DNA of 64,000 nt from Amorphophallus konjac (GCA_022559845.1 CM040128.1:226161643-226225642), one strand, 5' to 3'. Shown: positions 32,480-44,687, counted from the stretch's first letter. A program made the numbers and translations. Notes: generated by a model not told the origin, from the letters alone.

Positions 32480-32493
32480 AAAAAGGGGGAGAA
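32480..32493 (+). other. E5 polypurine tract
   Basis: AAAAAGGGGGAGAA directly precedes the 3' LTR start TGTTGTGCC. Confidence 0.95.
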
Positions 32494-35400
32494 TGTTGTG
32501 CCCCTTAAGCGCAAGCATGTGCTATGTGTTTTGATGGTAGCAATGCTATTTTGTTTTGATGATAGCAACACAGTGAGTGCTTTGGATATTGTTTAGACAG
32601 CATCATGAAATGTGTTTTGATATGATGATGGCATGTTGATTTGAATGCATATGACTTATTATGTTCTGTGGAGAATGCATGAGTGTGCCCTGTCTGATCT
32701 ATTCATTGCTATAGTTTTTGCGTTTAGCATACTCTGCATCAGTGGCATTTGTTGTTTATATAGATGCATTGCATTATGTCATATGTCATGTTTCTGCATG
32801 TCTCACTTTGTGCATAGGCTAGACAGCATTGGCCAAGTCTATACATTGGCTGTCGGTTGCAAAGTCTACATATCAGACTACATTATGCATGTTTGAGTTG
32901 AAGTCTATACAGAGTCTGCATCCTCTAAAGTCTGTACATCCGATTGCCTTTGCTTTGGTCAAGTCTGTACAGCCAGGAAGACTGTTAAGTCTATACATTC
33001 CTTCACGGTAGCTAGCACGAGGTGAAGTCTGTACAATGGTCTTAACTTTCCAAGTCTGTACATTGGCCTCCATGCCTCAAGTCTCTACATCGGATTGTTT
33101 GGCCAAGTCTGTACAGCCAATGCCTTCATTGATTCCAAGTCTGGACACTGGTCTTCAGGCGTTCCAAGTATGCACAGTGATTCAGGTTCTCCAAGTCTAT
33201 ACAATGAAGTCTGAACATTGCATTTGCATTCACAATGTCTTCACACCTGAAGTCTATACATTGTGTCGTTCACATCTACAAGTCTAGACATTGGAAAGTC
33301 TAGACAGAATTCAGCGTCTCATTTAGCGTCTAAGGCAAAGTCTACACGTCACTACAGTAACGCAAGTCTATACATTGTCCTAGGCTAAGTGTGTACAGCG
33401 TCTCATTCATGCTTTGATTAATGAAGTCTGTACATCAGTCTTCACATTCTAAGTCTGTACAGCCATTGGGTTTGGACTCAGAGTCTGTACACTCGATTCG
33501 CCTTTGAATTGGTCAAGTGTGTACACTCCTTCACTGTAGCTTTCACGTATCCAAAGTCTACACATCGTGAAAGTCTATACATTCATCACTGACATTCGTT
33601 CAAGGCAAAGTCTATACATTGGGGTCTTTCCCTACGTTTCTTAAGTGAAGTCTGTACATTCATTTCTGAAGCCTGAAGTCTATACAGTCCAGCCTATTCC
33701 TACGTTCAAGGTTTCAGCTACACTCTAAGTCTGTACAGCCACTCCTTGAGCATCAAGTCTATACATTGGCCGCTGTTCTTCAAAGTCTGTACATTGGGCT
33801 TTCACATGAAGTCTGTACATCCGTTTGTCCTGCATTGTTCATCAAGTTTGTACAGCCGTTCACTGTTGAAGTCTATACACTAGTCGGTAGAAAGTCTGTA
33901 CACTGGCTTCTGTCTTCAAAGTCTATACAGCGGCTGTCTTCACATTTGAAGTCTGTACACCGACTCACTTCATGTCCCTAAAGTATGTACATCCACAGTG
34001 GAATTTGAAGTCTGTACACTGACTCGTTTCATTTTCTCGGAGTCTGTACATCCACAGTGAAATCCAAAGTCTGCACATTGGTCTTCACATCGAAAGCCTA
34101 TACATTGCTGGATGATCAAGTCTGTACATTGGGGGGCTTTTCCTACGCTTGGCCAAGTCTATACACTCATACCTTTCCCTACGTTTTGCTGGCCAAGTCT
34201 ATACATCGCTGAGTCTGTACATTACTTACAGCTCACACGTTCAAAGCCTAAAGTATGTACATCGGCTTCACTCATTCAAGTCTGTACATCCACAGTGGAA
34301 CTTCGAAGTCTGTACACTGCTTGAGCCTCAACAAGTATGTACAGCGAGTCCCTTCTCATCTGAAGTCTGAACATTACTTTACACTCTAGCAACTCCATAC
34401 ACTGCTTCAGATCTGATTCATCATGTCTATACATTGGTTTTGAGTGAGCATAGTCAAGTCTGTACACTGCTTGAGCCTCAACGAGTCTGTACATCGCCTT
34501 AAGCGTTTCAAGTCTATTCATTAGCTCAAGCTTCCAAGTCTGTACACTGGTTCAAAGTCTACACAACGCCTCTTTGATTCTAAGTCTATACATTTGTTTT
34601 AAGGCAAAGTCTGTACATTGCCTTTGTGCTTCAAAGCCTGTCGATTGAAGAGTCTACACACTGGTTGTTCACACGTGCTTGTAGTCTGAAGTCTCTACAT
34701 TGCATATAAGCATGAAAGTCTGTACAGCGGGCAACTGTGTACATCCATCAGTGAACACATCAAGTCTATACACCGCATGTGTTCAACTGATCATCATGAA
34801 GTCTATACACCGCGTGTGTTCAACTGTGTTTCATGAAGTCTGTACATCGCTTGCCTTCATCCTATCATCATGAAGTCTACACAGCGCCTGCCTTCATCTG
34901 AGGCTTATGAAGCCTTTGTATTCATTAAGTCTATACACTGTGTTGTGCATACTTTACATTGCTTTTACCTTCACAACAAAGTCTATACAATGCTTTGCAT
35001 TCTTCAGAGTCTGTACAGGGTTTAGACTTAAACTGATAGCTTAATCCGATACTCTTGTCTGTCTGATAGGGACTGAAGAGGCTATTGAAGAGCATGTGAT
35101 CCGAGGTGCCTGGCTTGTGATCCAAGGATGGATGAGATATCAAGATGCTGACACATGGCCAAATGTTTGGGCGAGAGCTGTGGAAGCCACACTGGCCCTA
35201 GCTGCTGCTGCTGCTGCTATATATATGTGTCTTCATCCTCTGTAGAAGAAGGCAATTGAGTGATCATGATCGAAGCCTGGGAGCAGAAGAAGAGAAGAAA
35301 AAGCAGAGAGCAGAAGCTGAGAGAAGAAAAAAGAGAAAAAGGAGAGAGAGCTTCCACGATCCAGCAGAAGAAAAGAAAAAGAGAAAGAGAGAAAATAAGA

Positions 35401-36232
35401 ACAGAGATCAAGAGAAGAAGAGAAGTGCAGTAGAGAAGAAAGAGAAAGAGAGAGAGTGAAGAAAGAGAGTGAGATCGAGGGAGATCTATTCTTGATGGAC
35501 CGTGGATCAAATCCATGCCATCCAGCTCTTTAAGAGCCACATTGTGCTTCATTACTTACAGCTTTCCGATTGCTGTCTTGTTCTATTTTCTGTTTTCTAT
35601 TTTACATCTTTGTTCAAGCTGTTAGTCAGCGGATTGCAAAGGTGCTGCCTCTGGACGGCTAAGCTGTATTGCCCAGCGGTTTGCAGTGGAGGATTCCATT
35701 GGACAGCAAGCTGTGTTGCTCAGCGGGGCAAGGAGGATTCCTCGGACGGCAAGCTGTGTTGCCCAGCGGTTGTAAGGCAAGCTGTGATGCCCAGCTGTTC
35801 AAGCTGTGAGTCAGCGGAAGCCACACTCGGTTTGAGTGTGGGGTGGATGTAGGTCTGTTGGACTGAACCACCTAAAAACCCATTGTGCAGTGGTTTGATA
35901 TATTTGTGGTTTGCTTCCGTTAGATGATTGATTAGGGGCGCACTAAGTGTTGGCTTTCTGGTTGAGCAGAAAAGTTGATTAGCTCTCTTAGAGTGTCTTA
36001 ATCTGTTAAGTAATCGAAATTTAAATTGAGCTATAGTTCGTCTAACTTGTCTTGTTAGAGTGCTCACTGTCTGTTTGTTTAATTCCGCATCTGCTAATTA
36101 GTCTTCCAGATTTGATAAATCTATCTAGTTAGCATTTTAAATAGTTAGTGAGCCTAATATTTTAATTGGGTGAAAGTTTTTATAGGCCATATTCATTCTC
36201 CCCCCCTCTGAATACTTGCACCGAACCCAACA
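32494..36232 (+). repeat. E5 3' LTR (3739 bp)
   Basis: Collinear with the 5' LTR at a constant offset of 8281 bases, with no net length change. The motif array is at about 32835-35017, the TATA box at 35217 and the U5 module at 35821-35872. The target duplication CCCCA follows. Confidence 0.95.
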
Positions 36233-36237
36233 CCCCA

Positions 36238-36522
36238 CGCCCGGAGCGTGGAGGTAAACTCGCCCCCCACTCTTTATTACATTTTGCTTATCTCGTGTAT
36301 CTTTGAATGCCGCTGCGAGTGTAGATTCCTAGCTATATATATATTGTTATTACTGCTGCGAGAGTGAGTAAGTGTACCGTCCCGTGACTCGACCTGAATT
36401 AACGCGGAAAGGTCGATACCCGAGACTCACGGCCGGTTTCTCAACCGCGCCTGGTCCCACGTTTCCCTTGCTTTGGGGCGATCGCGAGCTTGAGTCCCAG
36501 GTCGCGTGTCCGTCCCGCATCA
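36238..36522 (+). repeat. LTR B, second part
   Basis: Resumes with CGCCCGGAGCGTGGAGGTAAA after the duplicated CCCCA (36233-36237) and ends in CCCGCATCA at 36522, as LTR A ends at 20244. It completes LTR B at about 1.93 kb. Confidence 0.9.
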
Positions 36523-37082
36523 GTGAGTCTTCGGAGATTGGATATCCGAGTGTCTGTCCGAGGTTGGGGAAGTCATTCCCCGAGTGTGCAAGAATAGCTT
36601 GCATGTGTGTTTGGGGGTTGTACCCCGTGTGTGCAGGTGTCTGTCTGTGTGTGTGTTGGAGTATTGTCTCCATGTGTGTGTGTTACAGTCTTATAATGGT
36701 CTTTGCAAGATAGTGGAAACCTCACTAGTCTCGTGAGGGGTGGACGCAGGCACACAAGGAGTGTGGCCGAACCACCTAAAAAATCTATGCCTTGTGGTTT
36801 GTGTGTGCTTTGCATTTCCGTTATTTAGTTCTTTTTAAAATTGACGCCAAGGCACAGTTTCTTACACACCCACACACCTGCATTATTAGTATCACACTCA
36901 AGTGTATTTTGAGGGTATTCTCAACTTGCCATATCTAGTCCCTGGTTCATTAAATCTAATAGGTGGTTATTTGCTCAACTATTTATTAATCTTCAATTTG
37001 GTTTTAATTATTGCGGAAATTAATTTTAGTGGGCCAATCAATTCACCTCTCCTCTTGATTACCGTTGCACCTGGACCCAACA
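36523..37082 (+). repeat. 5' LTR tail of E6 (R/U5 only)
   Basis: 560 bases ending ACCCAACA directly before an initiator-Met primer site. The U3 and promoter are missing because LTR B ends immediately to the left. Serial hairpins are present: TCGGA/TCCGA (36531-36549), GGGGAA/TTCCCC (36566-36581), GCAAG/CTTGC (36588-36602) and TGGAG/CTCCA (36657-36672), separated by TGTGTG-rich linkers. The U5 module is CCTCAC/GTGAGG (36720-36738), GGTGG (36739-36743), CACAC/GTGTG (36751-36765), CCACC (36772-36776). Confidence 0.85.
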
Positions 37083-37084
37083 AT

Positions 37085-37096
37085 TGGTATCAGAGC
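37085..37096 (+). other. E6 primer-binding site (initiator Met)
   Basis: TGGTATCAGAGC starts two bases after the LTR end CCCAACA. Confidence 0.93.
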
Positions 37097-37147
37097 CTCG
37101 GCTCTATTGATTTCAAGATCTCACGATCTATAGAGTGATCCTAGATA

Positions 37148-39239
37148 ATGGCAACCTTGAGCAAAATGCCTAAAAGTTACTTAACCTCTTGTCCTCCGTG
37201 TTTTAACGATTATAATTTTATTTATTGGAGAAATGGAATGTGTGTTTATCTTGGTTTGCATGAGCCTGAAGCTTGGAAAGTGATAAGTGAAGGACCATAC
37301 AAACTCCTCGCTGAATGAAAAAAATGGGATGATAAGCATGTCAAAAAAAATGCTATGAATCCTAGAGAACTAAATATTCTTAAGGAGAGCATAGAATATG
37401 ACATATTTTCACAAATCTCATCTTGCAGGTCAGCTAGAGACTTATGGGACGAGTTAGCGCGCATGTATGACAAAAATGTGATCGATCCATGCTTGATGGC
37501 TCAAGGAGACAGTAATGTTGAGGTAAATTCTGATTCCGAAGATCTTTCAATTGAGGAATGGAAATTAGCATATGTTGAATTATATGACACATGTAAGAAA
37601 TTCAAATCTAAAAATAAGAATCTGGAAAAGAAAATTGAAGATATTGTGCATACATCTGCTCCATGTGAAAAGTGCAATGACTTAGAATCAAAACACAAAG
37701 ATTTGAAAAATGAAAATGTGCATGTTAATCCTTCTTGTGAAAATTGTAAATTGTTAGAATCAAAAATTGAAGATTTAGAGTACAACAATGAAATTTTAGA
37801 ATCTAGAGTTGAGTTGTATTCAGAAGAGATTTCATGTATGAATGAAGAGCGTGAGATGGCTAGAAAATCTGATGAATCTCTGAAAACTGAAAATGAATGT
37901 CATACTTTACATGAACAAAATAAGTTCTTGATGTCAAAAATTTCCTTGCTTGAGGAAAATTACAAATATCTTAAGAACAAGCTATATTCCCTATCTGATG
38001 ATGAAAAATTGTTTGAAAAACTTCTTGATACTGAAATTGAGAGTAAGAGTATTGTGATTGAAAATGAAGAGCTTAAAAAGAAAAATAGTGCCATATCAAT
38101 TTAGATCTCCTTCCTTGAAAGCAGTTTGAAAAGCTTTGATCAAATTGAAAAGTAAAATACATTGTTGAAGTCTGAAAATGAAAAGTTGTTAGCAAAGATT
38201 TCAAAGTTTGTTGAAACCAAAAAAACTCTTGAAAAGCTAACAAAAAAACTGCACTTTGTAAGCATTGAAAACAAAAAACTCATGGAGGAAAATGAGAAAC
38301 TCAGATCAATGAATTGCCTACTTAGTGATAAAGCTTGTGCATGTGAAGAAGAAATGACAAATGCTGAATTGCATATTTCTGTTTTAGAAGAAGAGATAAA
38401 AAAACCTGAAGAATGATTTGTCAAGATTTGTCAAAGGAAACTAGAACTTAGACATAATGCTGGGTGTCAATGTTAACTTTCAAAAGGAAGGTTATGGATA
38501 TATCCCAGTGAACAAAAACTCACTTGAATATAAACTAAGAACTTCATTTGTTCATGCTGTTGATATATCCAGCACTTCCAAAGCACCTCCTCTTATTGCA
38601 CAAATGAAAAGTTCAGAAATAACTGTGAGAAAAAAGAAAACTGTCAAACTGACCATGCAGAACAAAGCTCAAAAAGCTCAAAGTGGTCAGAAAATGAAAT
38701 CTGTGGTTAAATATTTTTATTATGATAAACTTGGCCTTGTCATGGAAAACTGCTTTGTAAAGCAACATGATGATCCTCATGCTATGAATGCTAAATCTGA
38801 TTCTCAACGAAAATTCAGTGATAAACATGTTTTTCATAGACAAAGGTTTTCATCTTATAAGAGAAATTTATTTAGAAAAAGTCATGCACATAATGAGAAA
38901 TCATTTGGTAGATCCACTTCTCCTTGTTATTTTCATGGTAAAAAGTATGGCCATGTTATGAAAGATTGTCAGACAATGCAGAATGATGACTTTCATGCTT
39001 CTAGAATGAATGATAAGTTCAATTATGTTGAGCTTAAAGTCTTGGTAAATAAAAAGAATGTGTTTGATAAATCTCATGTGCAAAATGAAAAATCTTTTTT
39101 GAAAGTTGTTCATGCTCATTGCGTTTATTGTGAAAACTATGGAAATGTTCTTGAAGATTGTAAAATCGTGAAAACTGATGACATGGAGGTAATAAAAATG
39201 AGAAAGAATTTGTTTGGCAAAAGTGCTACTAACCTCTAG
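37148..39239 (+). pseudogene. E6 Gag: UBN2-like, coiled coil and degenerate zinc knuckles
   Basis: A decayed Gag of the E5/E7 type. From the ATG at 37148 the frame is broken by a TGA at about 37313-37321. It continues in phase from 37355 to a TAG at 38104 and from 38162 to 38416, then shifts by one base before the segment 38457-39239. The first part has the UBN2 core (NPRELNILKESIEYDIFSQI, SARDLWDELARMYD). PCLMAQGD and an acidic linker follow. About 300 residues of Lys/Glu-rich coiled coil come next, then the conserved block FQKEGYGYIPVNKNSLEYKL. The knuckles have lost ligands: CYFHGKKYGHVMKDC lacks the second Cys, YYDKLGLVMENC lacks more. A WVPK-like end lies at about 39240-39270 in another frame. 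No pol follows. Confidence 0.85.
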
Positions 39240-41664
39240 GGACCCAAAAGGCTTGGGTACCTAAATCTGTCATGTGAGTTAGTTTTTATGCAGGTGTGCC
39301 TTGAGGTAAATAAAGAATAAAGGGTTTCCAATAAACATGAAAAATGCACACTCATTTGGTAAAATCCCAACCTTGCTTATCTTTATTGTCAAACTTGGTG
39401 ATTTTGATGTTTTCCTTCTGCTACTCTGTTATGTTTTAATTGTATTTCTTTACGAGCCATACAAGGTCTCATTGAATGAATATTTGGTATATCAAATTGT
39501 GATATGTGAAATGACATATTAAGTCTATCAGGAAGCTATCACTATGTGTGAGTTAGATCTTCGGATCAAGATCTCCGCCTAGTACCAAAATTCAGAAATT
39601 AAAAATGTTTGGCTTATAAGGAAACATTTATTCTTAATGAAATCAATTTGCCTTTGATTTGTAATGTTTTCAAGTTGAATATGAAAATATTCCTATTTAA
39701 GAAAGGTAAAAATTTCTGAACTGTAGAATTCCTCACTCTCTGCTACAATACTATTTTTGAATGATCAGGGTTAAACATTTGGGTTCTGAAGAATATGGTT
39801 CTTTCATGAAGAGTTTGAAATAAAAAGTTCATGACTCAGTTTTAGCTCAATGGATTTAGTGTGTTTGATTTGCAAGGTGTTAAGCTGTTTGATAAACTCC
39901 TCCGTTTAAGAAGTGCACACTTTCTGAACTGTAACGAATCTTTTTCAGATGGTTGATAATGTCCTTCTTAAAATCTATATTCAACAATCTTGTGGTGATA
40001 TGTTCAAAAATTCTCCTCTTATCAACATATGTTCAAATTCTTATTTTATTAAATCAACAAATTCAATTTGAGTTTTTAACCACAATGGTAGCTTTCTTCA
40101 TTCTCGGTTAGCAGACTCAGCCAGTCTGTCACCCTAATCATCTCTGATTGTTATCTCTGTTTATCTGCAACATTCATAATTTCTAGACATACCCTTGAAT
40201 CCATATTCTTAAAGGGAGATTGAAGTAAAAGTTGGACATCTGATCATACGCATCAAGGTGCATTTTGCATATTCATGCATATAGAGCATATCATGTTCAA
40301 ACTGAAGTTTATATGTCATTCAATATATTTCAGACATAAGAAGAGAGCTTGGGTTTACAGGTTGGACAGTTAGAAAGATCATGACATTTCATTGGTATTT
40401 TTGCATACCATTCACACCTTCTTTGCATATACTGGAACTTGCATGTTGCATAGTTTGATTCATGAGTGCTTGCATGTAAATAGTTTACATAGCCATTTCT
40501 TGAATCTTCTAAGGCCTTATATTCCTTGATAAACAAATGCTGCAATGATACAAACTAGGTGTATTACATTCCATACACTAAGGGCGAGAAGCCTAGTATG
40601 GTGAGTGCATATACTCAAGGGGAGACATACTCACGTCTCTATCAGAATTCATAGCAGACACTTGAAACATGAACTCCCACACATTGAAAAACATGTGTTT
40701 AATGTCTTTTAACCATAAAGATATTGGAATTTCTTTCTAATACTTACATGATACTGGAAACTCTACATGGACATTGGAGTAATCATGAAGAAAAAGTTGT
40801 CTGCCCCTACAAATTGTGAATAAGTGGAAAGTGGATCCTGGTAATCGGGAATCTCTATTGAAACAAATGAGGAAACTCGAGTAAAACGATGAAGCAAAAA
40901 TTTCACAACAGAAAAATGCAATGTGTGATGGATCCTAGTAACCAGAATCCCCATTAAAAAATATGAGGAGACTCTTGTCAAATGGTGAAGTCTAATTTAA
41001 AACAAAAGAAAGGGCCTGTGCGAAGCAACTGATAGTCGAGGATCTAAAATGAAATTGTAGAGTGAAAAGACATCGGTTAGTGTTATTTGGAAATTTTGTA
41101 TATCCTTATGTTTAAGATTCATTGCACACTCTTGAGCACATGCACTCCACGGAGTTTTTATTTTAGGAGTATATTATGAATTGGTCTACATACATGATTA
41201 TGCGAACTTTTTATACAAGCACAGCTTTCTAAGTTATGGCTCATGCAATACTTCTATTTTTTTGAATTTATTACATTTTCTTATCCCCCTCCCTGTGGGA
41301 GATCTATCTAATATATGCTTATATTTGCATGTCTATAAAGAATGCGTGTGTGCTTGCATGTCATTGCATAATCATTACTTCATTGCATTCATTCACCTCT
41401 GCACTACTTTTTAAAAATAAAAAGTAAATTTAAAAAGGGTTGACACCCTCATCAAAGGGGTCGACACTAGTGAACCAAATTTCTGAATACAGAACTCTTG
41501 TTGAAAAAGAAAGAGAAATCTTGTTTGCGTAGCTTCTAATGCAAAATCAGTAAAGCTGCTTTGTTTTCTTGCGCTTGGTTGAAGTTTTGCTGCTTCGTTT
41601 TGATGAGTTCTTCTATTCTGCATGATGTTCAGGAAGCTCCGAGTAATTAAATTTGCCATGCATA
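39240..41664 (+). other. E6 3' non-coding region
   Basis: No coding region of interest. A GTGCCTTGAGG...AAATAAAG block at about 39295-39330 matches the loop side of post-gag hairpin 1 of E5. Hairpin 2 follows at 39556-39567. Only weak purine tracts (AAGGGGAGAC at about 40617) are visible. The E6 3' LTR is not in the window; element G interrupts at 41665. Confidence 0.55.
39541..39587 (+). other. Post-gag hairpin 2 of E6
   Basis: GATC-TTCG-GATC (39556-39567), a UUCG-type tetraloop hairpin. The flanks ATGTGTGAG and ATCTCCGCCTAGTACCA match E5 at 30858-30900. Confidence 0.65.
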
Positions 41665-42103
41665 TGAAGCAACCCGAATTAAAATAATAGATAAATTAAT
41701 AGCTTTCCCAATATATAAAAATTCAAATAATTTATAAAATTATGAAAAATATATATTATTGTAGAGGAAAGAATTTATAACAAAATTGTCAACTAAGACA
41801 ACCCCAAAAGAAAATTTAATTTGGCCCGAATCAGAGGTTTTTGGCTGAACTCAGAAATAGGATAGATCGGCACGTAATCGACCAAATTAGACCCCAATTC
41901 GAGCTCTAATGGGCTCAAATCGAACCCCAATCCTCGGCCCACATGGGAGGAATCTTTTCCCTCAGTTTCCCCTCGAAAACCCTAACCCTAGAGTTCAAAT
42001 TTTGAAGATTGGTGGCGTTAAATCGGTCCTTCGCGATATTCTCGCGGGATTCTCTCCCTCACCCTTCCCGATCGACACCACGACCCTAGGAGCCCCTCTA
42101 CCA

Positions 42104-42112
42104 CTATAAATC
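42104..42112 (+). promoter_or_regulatory. TATA box of G 5' LTR
   Basis: CTATAAATC, about 440 bases into the LTR. The 3' LTR copy was cut off by E8 just upstream of this point. Confidence 0.7.
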
Positions 42113-42484
42113 AAAGGCCCACGCCCCCAGGAACTCCATTTTGCTTGGGCGGCCGACGGCGTGTGAGATTGAGAGGGTAGTTCGACGAGCAAGGTGAGGG
42201 TTTCATCTAGGGTTTCGACAGTGTCAACCTCTTCATAATTCATCTAAAGGTAGGTTGCTCTTAGGCAAAACCCTAATTAATCTGTGCCATCTTGTACATT
42301 TTTTGTGCTCTTTCCATTGGTACCATTTTCCCCAAATTTTGTTTAGTATATCGATCATATTGTGCATTTTAATCGAAGTGTGTCGGAGTTTACCAGAAGG
42401 CGAGCCTCGCGATAGACTGCCATCTTCCTGGCGGCAGCTTTTTTTGAATAAGTCAAAGGTGGCCAGATCATGGTCTTTGATCAA

Positions 42485-43520
42485 CCGCTACCATCAGGTA
42501 GCGGCCCTTCCCAAATCGTGTTCTACCCATGGGTTCCAGCAACCCAGTTTTCCATGTTGTAATGTCTGGAAAAAAATAGTACTTTACAACATGTCTTTTA
42601 ATTGATACAACATGTACTAAACCTTCAAGATTGCTGAAATCTGAAAAGAGATCATGTAATTGCTCCCTTGATTACTTCTTTTCCAATATAGTTCGTGAAA
42701 ATAGTAGATTAAATTATGTTCAAATCTACGCATTATTGCGTTATCTTCCTACGTTATCTTGACTTATAGCCATATTATTCTATGCATTGCCAGGATTTGT
42801 TTGAGGGTCATGCCACTCCAGTGGTAATGACTTACCGATCACTCTCATTTTTCACAGTTTTGAACCCTAAATTTCTTGGGATAGTTGGGACTTTCTGTCA
42901 AATATTCCATCCGTCGGACTCGAACAGCTATCACAAGGCCTCCGTAAAACTCCGCGAGTCTGGGATTCCCACTAAGACGCCGAGCAGATTGTATCTTGAA
43001 AACCTAAACCCCTGGATCTGACCAGTTTGTGAGTGGGCGACACAAGGCTGTGACCGAGCTCTGCCCAACTCTGTATAGATAGCGGTCCTCTGAGAACCGC
43101 TACCATCAAGTAGCGGTCGTCCTACCGACCGCTATCTTTTTCCTTGGGACTGTGCGCCAATCCTATTTTTTGTCGACTGAACCATGTATCAGTCGACTGA
43201 TGATTGACTAGGTTGACTGTTTCCTCTGTTTTCAGTCGACTGAACTTTGTTTCAATCGACTGACATCAGCGAGGTGGACTCATTTTCCCCAGTTTCAATC
43301 GAATGAACCCTGTTCCAGTCGACTAAAATGGCATCAGTCGACTGTTTGTCATGACCTGGACACGGTTCTTCCAAGACCGCTACTATGAGATTGCGGCTTC
43401 CTCTTGACCGCGTTCTCATTCCCTGCCCGATGAGTCGACACATCTATCTAGGGAGTCGATACAGCCCTATTTGACCCTCTTTTGATCGCGGCCATACCCA
43501 GACTGCTACCTTAAAATAGC
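42485..43520 (+). repeat. CCGCTACC hairpins and CAGTCGACTG palindromes in G R/U5
   Basis: CCGCTACC-ATCA-GGTAGCGG (42485-42504) is an 8-bp perfect stem. ACCGCTAC-CATCAA-GTAGCGGT (43096-43117) is a second. Decayed versions lie near 43375 and 43500. Between 43171 and 43350 seven CAGTCGACTGA-like words occur, separated by 10-30 bases. Confidence 0.75.
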
Positions 43521-44674
43521 GGTTCTCTGTTGACCGCGACCTCTTCCAGTTTTCTCAAAATTTCATGGTTCTTGTGTTGTGTTGAACCTTGTTAGTTTTA
43601 GTCTCTCCAAGCTGCTACCTTGAATTGTACAAGGCCCCCTTGATGCTACATCCTCGAAATCCTTGGTTTCTAAGTCATAGCTCTATGACTTCTCCCCTTC
43701 ATCTAATGAACTTGAATTCATTTTTAAGGAATTATCCTCACTCTTAGTTCTTGGTTACTTTAGCATACCCTTGGAACTCTTGGCTGGAAATAAAGGAATG
43801 TCTAGATTTTACTTGGGATCTTTGATCCACCACTCAATGCCAACGCATCATAAAGGGCCCGGTCTGGTCTTGAGAGGAGCACCCGAAAGGATTTGTGTCC
43901 ATGGGAGTTTGTAATGACAAGGTGTGGCATTGCACCGAAGTACTTGCTAGCGTGATGATTTATGACATTCATCTCTACATGAAATTCATGACTCTACATG
44001 ACATGATTGTACTTGCATGCTTGTTACGGCCATTACATGAAAGCTCTTGCTATATACTTGTTCTATCTCTTGCTGTTCTTTTACCATTATCTCATCTCAT
44101 CATCTGATTGTCTATAGTTGTTTGCCTCTACACATTGTTTATTTTTGTGCATGTTTTCTCATTCGCATGAAAGAACATGTTAATTGATTAATCACTTTAA
44201 GAGTGCCTGACTTAGAGATATAATTCCTACTGAGCTCCCGCTAACCCAATTTTTCCCAATCCTTTTCAGGTAGCTCGGATGAGGATGCTCAATCTGATGG
44301 GGAAGGGCGAGAGTAAACTTTGGAGCGTTCCAGCTAGAAGTCTCGGCATGATCTGTCTAGTTGTCTTAGTTTCCTCTTGTTGTTTAGTTGGGTCAGCTTG
44401 TGGAGTTGTTCAGTAATTGATGTTGTATGAGTAGTGGTCCTAGTTATGTTCAAGTTGTCGAACGTTGTGTTGTCATTCTGGTCAAAATTATGTAAGAGTT
44501 GGGGTATTTTGGATATTGTTGGTAAATTTTATGAATGAAAGTTGGAAGTTTTATTTAGCATATGTGCACTTGACCTCTTGTCGTGGATGGTTACTATTAT
44601 TAGTTCGCTCTAATTGACATGAAGGTTATAACTGTTGCATTCTGCTTTTCCACATCGGGACGTGACAATTTTTG

Positions 44675-44687
44675 TGGTATCATAGCC
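44675..44687 (+). other. G primer-binding site (initiator Met, one mismatch)
   Basis: TGGTATCATAGCC differs at one base from the TGGTATCAGAGCC of the other elements and lies seven bases after the LTR end. Confidence 0.85.

Larger units (their letters stand above)
24213..36232 (+). mobile_element. E5: Gag-only Sirevirus-like LTR retrotransposon, 12.0 kb
   Basis: A complete insertion with two LTRs of equal length (3739 bases), ends TGTTGTGCC...CCCAACA, and target duplication CCCCA (24208-24212 and 36233-36237). LTR A supplies the empty site. The 4542-base internal region has an initiator-Met primer site, a Gag reading frame with two stops, 2.3 kb of non-coding sequence with repeated GGGGGAG tracts, and a perfect polypurine tract. 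No protease, integrase, RT or RNase H is present. This fits the description of terminal-repeat elements that keep only Gag and borrow pol in trans. The two LTRs differ only by scattered, mainly transition, substitutions, so it is among the younger insertions here. Confidence 0.95.
41665..44667 (+). repeat. G 5' LTR (about 3.0 kb)
   Basis: The start TGAAGCAACCCGA and end TCGGGACGTGACA form a decayed terminal inverted repeat. The first 425 bases match 61563-61987. TATA box CTATAAATC is at 42104-42112, so U3 is only about 440 bases and R/U5 about 2.5 kb. R/U5 contains CCGCTACC hairpins and CAGTCGACTG palindromes. Confidence 0.85.

Noticed and set aside
36523..36531. GTGAG flanking LTR B as a target duplication shared with E3
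   Set aside because: GTGAGTCTT occurs both here and at the E3 target, but E3 has its own paired duplication and the second copy for LTR B would lie elsewhere. I treat this as coincidence.
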